Shown here: piece after piece, positions 37,148 to 46,955 of the stretch
Numbering within the stretch: the stretch's first letter is position 1
Layout: each line of letters opens with the position of its first letter
DNA from: Rhizophlyctis rosea
Taxonomy: Eukaryota > Chytridiomycota > Chytridiomycetes > Rhizophlyctidales > Rhizophlyctidaceae
NCBI GenBank assembly: GCA_027596075.1
Contig: JADGJC010000105.1
Span: 55,839-119,838 of the forward strand
Length of the DNA: 64,000 bases
Reading direction: 5' to 3'
Notes under the pieces: generated by a model
Database searches by the model: none
What the model was told of the DNA's origin: nothing
Seen by the model: the letters and a program-made list of their open reading frames with translations, nothing else
Program-made: the position numbers and the translations under genes

Positions 37148-38824
37148 CTATTCTTCTAAAACATACAAACGGTCGTCGTTATCTACCCCATTTCTCGCTG
37201 CCAACGCCTCATAGCGTTTCGCACTCTCCTCCTGCTTCTTCCCATCATATCCATACCCATTGCGGAGTATAAAGGCAAATTGCCGCTGGTGTCTGCCAGA
37301 TCCGCCTTTGGCCCTGCGCTCCACCTCATCCCGAACAATGTGATAATAAGCATCAGCTCGGTTCTTGTTCTTTTTGTCCTTACCGACCATATGATCATCG
37401 CTCCCTTCCGATAAAAGGTACGCGATTCTCCATTGCGCACGGATATCCCCCTCTTCGGGTTTTGAAGCGTTGGCCGCCATGTTGAAGTAGCGTGCAGCTA
37501 TGTATCCGTTCTTTCTTTCAACCCCAATGCCTTCCTCCAGTAAGCGCCCGTACTCGTACTGAGCTTTGCGTATCAATGATGATTCGGATTTGGATTTGGG
37601 TTTCCGGTTGGCGAGGTCGTGGAACAGATCCGCTGCCTTCTCTGGCGACTGGCCTTTTTTCAGATACCCCATTGCCTCGTCGTATTGTGCTTTTGTTGGT
37701 GCTGGGTAACTTGGTGGATTCGGATGGAGATGGATGACCGGAGTTGCATCTGCACCTGCTCCTGAGTTCAGGTGAACGTTATCGGTAATGGATAGCGGGG
37801 TATGGGGATGGGCGGCGAGAGGCGCAGAGGGATCGATAAAGGTATTGGACATATCTAAGTGTGGCAGCTTTGGTCTTTGTCCCCTGTGAGTGGCGATGGA
37901 GGTCCGACGGGAGAAGGCGAATTCTTCTGCTAATGGAACTAGTTGATGGCCATCGTCTGCATTCGCGTTTGGTGGGGTGATCTCTAAAATTACAGGCATT
38001 ATTCATCATCAGTGACAAGGTGCATAGCGGGACGATAACTTGATGGAAAGCGATATCTTACTTGACATTCGCTTCAGAATGGCTATGGAAGTTTGTCGTA
38101 TCTGTACCTCCTCAGCTGTACCATCTTTGAGCTTCGCTGCCAAGTTTGAGATGATCCGAAGAAATTCCTCTTCGGTGATGTTATGTGGCTCGAGCTCATT
38201 GCGTAAGGCAGTTTTGTTATCCAGCAATTTTCTGAGTGAAAATTGATACTCCTAATTTTTGTAGATATCAAGTAACCTTCAGCTCCAGCAGGAATCAGAC
38301 TGCTCCCGACAAATTAAGTCCTATACCTTCTCATCCGCCTCAATGGCGGCGATACTCTCCCGTTTCTCTTCCTCCTTATCAAGTGCGGCATGTCTGGAAT
38401 TATTGACCAGAGCAATCGCAATTTGCAATTCATCCAGGCAGTCGGTGAGGTCATCATTGAGATCCAGAAAGAGTTCGTCGACCTCTTTCTTTTGCAGCAA
38501 GATCTTCAGAAGCGCGTTTCTTCCACTTAAACGCTCTAGAAAATTGTGGATTGCTGCGAATTGCTCCTCAAGTTCGGCAAGCGGCTCCGCTATTTGCGGC
38601 ACTCGAAGGGTTTCATCCCGCTCAGGTAATAGGATTTTGACGATCCGGTTAACTCTCTTCTTGAGCCTAAGCACACAATGATGGTTAGCGGTACGTTCCT
38701 TTCTTTCAAGAAGGTTTAAGGCCCACCTATTAGCCTTTCGTTGATGGCCTTGAATACCATCCGCCAAGTCTTTTATTTGGCCAGCGAGTTTTACAACAAG
38801 TCCAAGGGCCGCAGTGACTTCCAT
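37148..38824 (-). CDS. MLKL-like N-terminal four-helix bundle + Sel1 repeats, about 480 aa
   Basis: Residues 1-130 resemble the four-helix bundle at the N-terminus of MLKL and related plant and fungal cell-death proteins: EVTAALGLVVKLAGQIKDLA, LKKRVNRIVKILLP, LAELEEQFAAIHNFLERL, LLKILLQKKEVDELFLDLND and LTDCLDELQIAIALV. A further helical segment (LLDNKTALRNELEPHNI) and a disordered linker follow. The C-terminal third has Sel1-like repeats (YDEAMGYLKKGQSPEKAADL, AQYEYGRLLEEGIGVERKNG, AARYFNMAANASK). Known from family knowledge: in MLKL the bundle permeabilises membranes. There is no kinase domain. Three introns, each in frame. The ATG at 38824 lies just before the first helix. The fungal role is inferred; it may instead be a signalling adaptor. 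Confidence 0.72.
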
Positions 38825-39415
38825 CCTGTTGTCCAACTCTAGTGACAATATTTATATTTGAACTGAAATTTTCAGTGCTCTCAACTTCTCTTTATGTTCC
38901 ATATTTTGTCCAGGGTGAGTGGGGTGGCATTGGCGGGCAACCTCCGCATGTCAAAGGTGGCAAATTTGTGCCGCCTGCCTGTCAATTAAGTTTGTCCGAT
39001 CTTCGGACAAGCCGGATGATTACATCAGCCAGGAAGAACTGATCGTCTCTCAATCTAACGCGAATAAGGAAAGTCCTGCTTCGATTTTCAACCTCAACAA
39101 AAACACGGTTGCCCCTCTTCCCACTTGCTGCATCTTTGTCCGCTAACATTCTTCCATCTCCACATTCGGTACGTCAGGTGCCATCCATCCACTTTCCGAC
39201 TCTATTCTCATCATCCATCCATCCACTTCACTCAGAAACCCGACACCGGCGGACTCGAGACATGTGGGGGTGCGAAGTCATTGCGAGGCCTCGAGCCGCA
39301 TTCTGGTGAGTTTGGGCATTTTGGATATCCAAAAATTCGAAATGTCTTTTTGGCTCCGTCAGATACTCATCAAGTCTTTTCATCCTTTCATCCATCCATC
39401 CATCCATCCATTAGG
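38825..39415. other. Spacer with CATC microsatellite
   Basis: These 590 bp contain a CATC microsatellite (about 39385-39410) and another short one near 39215. The proximal part is presumably the promoter of the MLKL-like gene. Nothing else recognised. Confidence 0.4.
39385..39410. repeat. (CATC)n microsatellite
   Basis: An almost uninterrupted run of ATCC/CATC units, with a shorter related run at 39210-39228. It lies immediately upstream of a candidate small gene. Confidence 0.85.
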
Positions 39416-40045
39416 ATGTCACATTCCCTGGACTTCGCACAACGGTTCATAGTGGGCGACGCGCCCCACCTGCAAGAACAGCCGGCTTGGTGAGGCCCCA
39501 TTCCGCATTTCACCTTCAAGTTTCCTCTCTAACCTCAAGTTTCCCAAGGTCAACAACGCCCCAAGGGACCTTCGCTTGGCTCCTAATGCCTTGCTTTACA
39601 GGTTTCCCCCACAGGTGTGACTTGCCTCCCGGTTAGGGTCCAAAGAATTATGGCATTTAGGAACGCACTCAAGAACCCCCCGCACATACCATCGGCACGC
39701 GTGGAAACAAACTCTGGGGACGGCCAACTGGGGAGTTTGTTATGGTTCGTATTTCGTTTCGACGCTTTCAAGAACTTCAAGACACTTATCCATTCTTCCT
39801 TATCCAGACGCGCTGCACATTACCCCCGCCCAGACACACCGACTATCACAAACCGAACATCATACCTCCGACCACACTTCGAGACCACGACACTCCGCGC
39901 AAGCCACCTCGACCCGCGTCGGCCAAGTCAAGGCTGGTAAGCTATCATCGTCTTTCAGGCTTCAATATCATCAAGATTTCTCATACGTATCTCCCTTCTC
40001 CATAAACAGGTTGCAGCCATTTCCCCTTCCTCGCTCAAGAGATAG
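39416..40045 (+). CDS. Candidate small multi-exon gene, about 110 aa
   Basis: Weak prediction. MSHSLDFAQRFIVGDAPHLQ (ATG 39416) joins through a donor at 39490, a 13-nt micro-exon and an acceptor at 39660. It continues as ERTQEPPAHTIGTRGNKLWG, then after another intron TRCTLPPPRHTDYHKPNI and on to KSRL, then VAAISPSSLKR and TAG. All joins keep frame, but the micro-exon and the low-complexity composition (Pro, Arg, Thr) weaken the case. The transcript may continue into the duplicated exon-intron units downstream. No family recognised. Confidence 0.25.
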
Positions 40046-40071
40046 GGTGGACAACGTGACGTTTCGACGTC

Positions 40072-40415
40072 ATTTCAGGTTCGTTTCTCACCTTTCAAGT
40101 CGGGGTTTCATAACTTATCAACTAACATCTCTTTCATATTTAGATGGGTATTCAAGGCGAGGGACTTGGCTTCTCCTCGAATGAAGCAAGTGACCTGGGT
40201 TGGTCAACATGGTACGTTTCACCGTCTGCGCAATATCTTTCTCTTCAAGCAATTAACACCTTTCTCATCTTCAGATGGGTATCCAAGGCCAGGGAGATGG
40301 CTCCCCGCTCGGATTGAAGCAAGCGATGAGGGTTCGTCAACAGTGTAAGTTTCACTGCCCACGTATTATCCTTCTTATCAAGCAAGTTTCTCATTATCCT
40401 CACTCTAGACTGAAG
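40072..40415 (+). repeat. Tandem duplication of an exon-plus-intron unit (about 133 bp)
   Basis: Two units begin with acceptor-like (T)AG or (C)AG followed by ATGGGTAT(T/C)CAAGGC at 40142 and 40275. Each runs about 68 nt to a donor-like site (GTACGTTTCAC, then GTAAGTTTCAC) and is followed by a similar T-rich intron. A third intron-like copy (GTTCGTTTCTCACC) precedes the first. Both exon-like parts and intron-like parts match, so the duplicated unit spans splice sites. The protein readings of the two exons differ through a small indel. Confidence 0.7.
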
Positions 40416-40635
40416 GCCCGGTCCCCACCTTCGAGGCGCTGTAATGCCACCATCGCCAGGTCCCCAGTCCTGGGTGAGACAAGTGCAGAGGGATGCGCCA
40501 GTGTACTACACATTATTGAATTTGTACAATATACTTGAAATATCAAATATCAAATATCAGTAAAAACTTCATGACTTCGTGATGATTCGACTTGTGTATT
40601 CCTCAAAAATAGTAACTACAAGCGTAATGCCATCA

Positions 40636-42068
40636 TCATCGCCTTCTGGCAGGTGACCGAGACCGAGACCTTGATCGGTCCCGGCTGTCTCCACGTCTTC
40701 TTCTCTCCCGACTAGGACTCCTCCTCCCTCCACCCCGCTCCCTCTCCCGATGAGGACTTCGATCACGGGCGGACCTCCGCGACGGTCGATCCGTATCCCT
40801 AACTCTATCCCTCTCCATCTCCCTTTCCCGCTCCCGGTCCCGTTCACCCCAGCCATGTTCCCGCCGCCCTCCAAAGTCCTTCCGCCCCCCGCGTTCCAAA
40901 GACCCGTTCCGTGCACCGCCCCTCTCCCTATCCCTCTCGCTCCCCCGTTCCCGTTCCCGACTGCGACTCCTCCCATCCCGCAAGCCGCGTCTGTCACTTC
41001 TCAAACCTACATCACCAGGTGATGCACCCCTACTACGATCCCCCAACGACCTCTCCCCCCTCGCATCCGGCGCATCACTCCTCAAAAACGCCCCTTCAAC
41101 CTCGCCACCATGCGCACGTTTAAGTTTCTTCTCCTTCTTCTTCTCCTTCTTAGCCTTCTTCGCCCTCTTCTTGGCCTTCTTCGCGAGCTTGGCGGCGAGG
41201 AGCTCGTACATGGGGTCTTCGGGGTCTAGGTCGGCGAGTTGGCGTTTTATGGGGTTGTCTGATTCGGCTGGGGAGGAGTCTGATGATGGTGCGTCTGTGC
41301 GTTTGTGATGGTTAGAGAGGAGCGTAATTTTGGGTGCTCAGCAGGGTGAGAGTGAGCAGTTCACCTTCTTTTCCTTTCTTCCATTCCTTTGGTACAAGAT
41401 GACTTGGCAAGAACTTCATCTTTCGTTGTCGCTCTTCTTCGGAGTCGTAATCGTCGTCCTTTTTGGGTCCTCTGTATTTGCCTACGTGGTCGACTCGCAT
41501 GCTTCTACCCAAGACCTGTGTAAGATTTGTATTGTGAGCAGACCAGGCGACGAATGCAATGGATCAACAAAAAGACATCACGAACCTTGATGCCGTTGAA
41601 GTTATCGACAGCCAAAACGGTACTTCGTTGATCTTCGTATGCGATGAATGCGAACCCCTTTGATTTGCCGGTTTGCTTGTCTCGGACGAGGTTTATGTCG
41701 ACTATTTCTCCGTATCTGTGTGTAAGGTGTAAGCTTCGTCCTTTCACGCTTCATAGGCGCCAAAAGATGTACGTACTGGGAAAATATTGCGATAAGGTCC
41801 CCTTCGGTTAGTTTGTAGTCAAATCCTCCGACGTAGACGTATGCCGAGTCCTGTCGGGATATAGGTGAGGTGCTGTCGGTTGGAAGGGTCCTTATGAGCG
41901 AAGCTACGCACACTGTACTGAGCGTGCCAAGACGCCGAGTCTTGCACCCCGCGAAACAGTTCTGCGGCGTTCAGCCATTGGACGGCTTTCATGTTACTGT
42001 GAGTGGGAACCATAAGTGTTAGCAGCGAGGTATAGTGGGGTTTTCTGCAAGGGGAGCACTTACTTCAT
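40636..42068 (-). CDS. IST3: RBMX2 / Ist3 (Snu17) RES-complex RRM protein with an RS/RD-rich tail
   Basis: Spliceosomal RES-complex subunit (with Bud13 and Pml1) that acts on the activated spliceosome. Seen: a two-codon first exon spliced to [18 protein letters not shown], then SASWHAQY. The RRM is [40 protein letters not shown] and [20 protein letters not shown]. The family-defining extension is [16 protein letters not shown] with [19 protein letters not shown] Lys-rich helix and a long RS/RD/RE-rich tail ending [10 protein letters not shown] follow. Four short introns. Yeast Ist3 lacks the long tail; human RBMX2 has a comparable one, so the tail looks ancestral. Divergent from Sed5. Confidence 0.93.
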
Positions 42069-42567
42069 CTTGGAGCGAGTATCTCGGGTGACTGACTTTG
42101 CTTGTTGCAGGTGCTATCTGGGGATGTTTGGTGGGTTTAGATTGCATAAAGAGGGTAAAGCAAAGCACAAAAATAGCCTCTGGTCCATCAAAAGGGACGA
42201 CCAAGGGACGACTGCGGATTTTGGGACGTGGTTGATGGCAGTGATGGCGTGTGGCGCACCATCCTCTCCAGCCACATCTACCGGGCCAGTTAGATGCCGC
42301 CACCAACTGTGTCTCTCCTTCCCATTCCCTTCTCCAAATCTGTTGTCAATTGTTGAGCTGTGGCATATAGGGAGTACATATGCAATAGGGGAAGGCATAG
42401 CAACTAGCAACATATCGTTCTGTCGCGTCGTGTCAGTTCCAAATTTATCTAGTAGCATTTAGTAGTGGACTTTTTACGCGCTATCGCAGCCACCTTCTTC
42501 TGCACTCAACCTTCGCCGGACTGTCACCTTCCTGAGCACGTCACTTTATCCCTAGATCTTCTTCATA
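42069..42567. promoter_or_regulatory. Divergent promoter between Ist3 and Sed5
   Basis: A 499-bp space between outward-facing start codons. No TATA box of good quality is seen near either ATG, and no additional ORF with coding character. Confidence 0.4.
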
Positions 42568-43734
42568 ATGACAGTGAAAGACCGGACTCAAGAGTTCCAT
42601 GCTGTCATAGATTCCATAGTGTCTCGCTCCGGCCCGACCTCTACTCTTCCCTCCGAAAAACTCCGTCTCCTGCACCAAAACTCTTCCTCCTCGTCAACCG
42701 GCGCTATCACAACCAAATCCGAGTTTGCAAAGGCTGCCGCACAAATTGGACGCGAGATCAACTCGACTGTCACAAAACTTCAAAAGCTGACTCTCCTGGC
42801 CAAGCGAAAATCCCTCTTCGACGACCGGCCAGTTGAAATCAATGAGTTGATCTATATCATTAAGCAGGATATTGCCAAAATTAATAACCAAATCGCCCAA
42901 TTATCCGCCTATCTTCGCAAAAATGGCGCCGCTGCAGCTCTCGCACCAGCAGGCAGCACGGCCCCACCCTCAGCAGCTGCGAAACAGAACCGTCAAATAC
43001 AGGAGCACTCCACCAACGTCATCACATCCCTCCAATCCAAACTCGCCGTCACATCCAACGAATTCAAAAACATCCTCGAAATCCGTACTCAAAACATGAA
43101 GGACCAAAAAGAACGACGAGACCAGTACTCTTTCGCACCGCAGGCAGGAGCCGGCGGCGGCGGAGGACTTCTAGGCATCGGCGGTAGCAGCGGAGGCGGC
43201 CTATCCGATTCCCCCCTATACCATCCCGACCGCCGCAACACCCCCGCCCTAACCCCCGAAATGGGCCGCGGCCCCACCCCCTTCGGCACCCCGCAACAAC
43301 CCTTTACAATCCCCTCCTCCACCACCGACCCAACACCCCGCCCCTCCCAAGACGGCGCCGTCGTCATCGACTTCACCTCCGGCTCCACCTCAACCATCAT
43401 CCCCGACCCCTCCCAAAACCAACTCCAACTAACAGCCCCAAACCAAACCCTCAACATGGAACTCATCGAGTCGCGCTCACAGGCCATCGAGAGCATCGAA
43501 GCTACTATTGCGGAGCTGGGACAGATTTACCAGCATGTTGCGCAGATGGTTGCGTCGCAGCGGGAACAGGTTCAGCGGATCGATGAGAATGTGATGGATG
43601 TTGAGACGAATGTTATTGGAGCTCATGGGGAGTTGATGAAGTATTATCAGAATATCAGTAGTAATCGGTGGTTGATGATGAAGGTTTTTGCGGTTGTGGT
43701 TATTTTCTTTTTGGTGTTTGTTTTGATGACGTAG
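42568..43734 (+). CDS. SED5: Syntaxin-5 / Sed5 Qa-SNARE, single exon, 388 aa
   Basis: Qa-SNARE for ER-Golgi and intra-Golgi vesicle fusion. Seen: the N-terminal TVKDRTQEFHAVIDSIVSRS (the Sly1-binding start typical of syntaxin 5). The Habc bundle follows with FAKAAAQIGREINSTVTKL and AKRKSLFDDRPVEINELIYI. Next is a Gly/Pro/Thr-rich linker, then the SNARE helix with AIESIEATIAELGQIYQHVA and IDENVMDVETNVIGAHGELM, zero layer Q in the usual place. A C-terminal membrane anchor (MMKVFAVVVIFFLVFVLM) ends one residue before the TAG. It has no intron, unlike nearly all neighbours. Codon usage shifts from C-ending in the first two thirds to more G/T-ending near the SNARE motif. Confidence 0.96.
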   Translation: MTVKDRTQEFHAVIDSIVSRSGPTSTLPSEKLRLLHQNSSSSSTGAITTKSEFAKAAAQIGREINSTVTKLQKLTLLAKRKSLFDDRPVEINELIYIIKQDIAKINNQIAQLSAYLRKNGAAAALAPAGSTAPPSAAAKQNRQIQEHSTNVITSLQSKLAVTSNEFKNILEIRTQNMKDQKERRDQYSFAPQAGAGGGGGLLGIGGSSGGGLSDSPLYHPDRRNTPALTPEMGRGPTPFGTPQQPFTIPSSTTDPTPRPSQDGAVVIDFTSGSTSTIIPDPSQNQLQLTAPNQTLNMELIESRSQAIESIEATIAELGQIYQHVAQMVASQREQVQRIDENVMDVETNVIGAHGELMKYYQNISSNRWLMMKVFAVVVIFFLVFVLMT

Positions 43735-44136
43735 TGGGGTGGACTTTGAGCTTTGGGTGGTGGGGTTTGGCCGCGGTGGGGAATGGAGGGTGTGGGGATG
43801 TTAGTCGGGAATTGAGATAGCACACCGGGGAGGGAGGAGGGGATCGATGACGAGATGAAGAAGACGGCTTTGGGTAATAACGCTGAATCCGGTCAATTAC
43901 AAAAATCCGGGGAGAAAAACTTGTGCATATGTAAACAGAAGGAGCTACAGCCCCGCCTCTCTCTATCGTTTTTGCCATATTTTAGATAAGAAACCTCATA
44001 GAACATGTTTTTTCCTGTGTTCCTTTTCTTATCGTCGTGTTGTTTCCATTTACATTTACATGACATGTGAAGGGGGTTCGGGGGGAGGAACGCAGAATTG
44101 TAGAGCATGTAGGGAAGGGGCATGTTTCCAGGCTTT
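43735..44136. other. Convergent 3' region between Sed5 and IFT74
   Basis: These 402 bp are G- then T-rich and hold the 3' ends of both genes. No further feature recognised. Confidence 0.4.
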
Positions 44137-46955
44137 TCATCTTGCAGGAGGCAACGACATCAACTTTGTCAACTGCCCATTGACTTCCTCCATCAACTGA
44201 GAAACCTCATTCGCAAGAGGCTTATAATCGCTTTCGGATGTTTTGGAGTTGATGTCTGATAATTCGTGTTTTAGCTTCAGTTTTGCGTGTCCACCAATCA
44301 TCCTCATCCTTCACAAAACTCACATTCCCTCAAATGGAAATTCCCACTCTCGTGCTGTCTCAACTTTTGTTCCAACGCTCCTAACTGCGTATAGGTCTCG
44401 TTCTCGTTTAACTGCATTTTCTTGCTGTCGTATGTTGTTGCTAGGGTTGTTACTTGAGATCGGAGTGCGTCGCGTTGGGTTTTTAGGGATTCGCGGTCTG
44501 AGGCGTTTTGCTGTGTGTTTTATGTGTTGTTAGGAGGGAACTTTTACAACACAGAGGGGTGTAAACAAAACCTTTTTTGTTTCTTCCGCCTGCTTCCTCG
44601 CCACCTCAATATCCGGTAACTTCTTCAAATCAGCATCATAAGTGCTAATCTTTGTACGCAAATGTTTGAGTTCGACATCCAATTTTGTTTCGAGTTGGTT
44701 GACTTTTTCCAGGTCTTGAAGGCGGCGGTCGCGTTCTGAGTTATGTATGGGGGTGAGCAAAGAGTTTTGGATATGTGATATTAAGGAAGAAGAAAGTGAC
44801 CTTGAAGGACGGCATCCATGGTATTTTCCGAATTCTGCATCTCTTTTTCTTTGAATTTTAGATCTCCCTGGAGTTCTTTCATGCCTTCGGGGGAGGGGAG
44901 GGGTTCGTGTTTGGATAGTGTCTGTTGGCATCAGTCCACTGGACATCAGCATCTCCAACTTCATCCACTACCCAACCTCACAATAAGAAGAAACCACAAA
45001 CCTTAATCCGCTCCAAAAGCCCCACAATCCCCTTCTCCGTCTCCGTATTCCTCTCACTCCCCTCCTTGAACTTCTGATCAAACGCATCAATGAACGCCTG
45101 CATGTCCTTATCACGTTTCAGGAGTTCTTCATATTTGGCGTTTTTCTCGCCTGGTGGTTTGTTGCCCAGATGAGCGTCAATGCTCTTTTCTAGGTAACAA
45201 TAGGGAATGCAAAAATACCCTGCTGAGAATCCATCTCCATATCCAATTGAGATATCTCCTCCTTCGTACGCATGATCTGTTCCTCTGTTTCGGCGATTTT
45301 GCGTTCCATTGCGGATGTTTCTTGGTTGTCCTCTTTGACCTGTGAAGTCATCCCTCAATCAATATCCACTACACACTCATTTGATGATACATTCTGTCGT
45401 CGTTCTACAAACCTGCGCCAACAACCTAGCCTTCTCCTGCGGACCAGCCTCCCCTTCAATCGCCGCAATAGCTTCCTCCAATTCGCGCTTGCGACTTCGG
45501 AGTTCGGCGAGCTTTTCGTGGAGGGCTAGGGCGCGTTGTTTTATGGGGACTTGGCGGAGTTCCTGAAGGCCATGGCGTCTGTTATGTCATCTTGCCCAGA
45601 TGTGACTATGAGGGTTCGTATTTTCCTCACCTCTTGCAATGCTGCTGCCTTCTTCCCATACTCTTCCAACTCCACATGTAACCGTGCTGCTTCCGCAGCG
45701 AAACGGGCGTTTTGGGATTTCAGCTCTTGGTATTTTGAGCGGCGTTCTGGGTCCTGTGGTTTGTGGTCGTTTAATTTCATGTAGACTGAGTCAATGCACA
45801 AACGGAAAGGAGACTTACAAGTTCATTGATCAACGCCTCCGCATGCTTCCGCTCTTCCTCAATTTGCTTTTCTGCTTCTCGGACGGCCTGTTCACGTCTG
45901 GATTCACGCACCACCAAAATGCAACCCTCAGTTCCCTATGGCTGCTGTGGAACATTGGCATGATTGAATACGTACTGCTGCCTCTCCAAAAACACATCAT
46001 CCAACTTCGAACTCTCCACTGCATTTTGCGCCTTCAACTGTGTGTAATGCCGCTCAATATCCTCCAAGTCCGCATCAGTGTGGAGTTTATCTACTAGTGT
46101 GTTGTAGTCGCCTAGTTGGCCTTGTAGGTCTCGTAACTCGCTGGAGAGGAGGTCTGCACTTTGTGATTACGGGTGATTGTCAGCATTCCGTGAAGGAGGA
46201 GACGATAGGAAAATTGAAAATATACCGCTTTTCAAAAGAAGCAACATTTGCGTTTTCCTTTGTTATGTTCTCGTATTCGTTGTTGAGGCGGGAGATTTCG
46301 GAGGAGATTAGGTTGATGCGTTGACGGAGTTCGGATTGGTAGAATGTGCGGTCTTGGATCATCCGGCCTGGACCTGTTTGTGTACCAAGATTGTGAGAAC
46401 CGGTAAGGAAACACAGCAGTCTGTGGTGTGAGACTGACCTTGCACGCCTGTTTTGAGTCCACCGAGACCTTGTTGGGTCATAGGTCGGTCTACGACCTGG
46501 AATCCTGTAAAAATTGTCAGATGTTAGGCACCAACAGATAAACTAACCACGTTGAAGACCCATACCTCCACGAGCAGAGGTCGTCGGTCGAGCACCTCCA
46601 GGACCGGCCCCTATTCTTCCACCGGCTAGTTGTATGGAGCCAGTCACATGTTAGATGCCACCATGACGCGTTCTCACACCCTTTTTTGCGCCAACTTACG
46701 TGCTCCTGTTCGTGGTGGCGGTCCAGCGACCGCACCCGATCTTCCCCATGCTGCATGTTATGAGGTTCAATTGACTATATGCCAGTACCATGCACGATTT
46801 CTGATTACTTACACGACGTAGATCCTCCCGCCCTGCTCGTTGGCCTATTTGCAAGAGATCCTGTGGGAGGTCTTCCTGTGATAATGATTCGAGACGCCTT
46901 GTGAGAAAGGGCGGGGATCTTATGGTGACCAGACTGAAGGTCACTCACCGTACAT
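44137..46955 (-). CDS. IFT74: Intraflagellar transport protein IFT74
   Basis: IFT-B core subunit that pairs with IFT81 and carries tubulin into the growing flagellum. Seen: a two-codon first exon, then a basic, Gly/Pro/Arg-rich N-terminus (RPPTGSLANRPTSRAGG, GRSGAVAGPPPRTGA). The highly conserved entry is VVDRPMTQQGLGGLKTG then GRMIQDRTFYQSELRQRINL. Long coiled coil follows (ISSEISRLNNEYENITKENA, YNTLVDKLHTDADLEDIERH, ALINELDPERRSKYQELKSQ, RDKDMQAFIDAFDQKFKEGS). The C-terminus is LANEVSQLMEEVNGQLTKL. Over ten short introns. The VVDRPxTQQGL motif makes the identification firm. Its intactness implies that the organism makes a flagellated stage. Confidence 0.96.
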
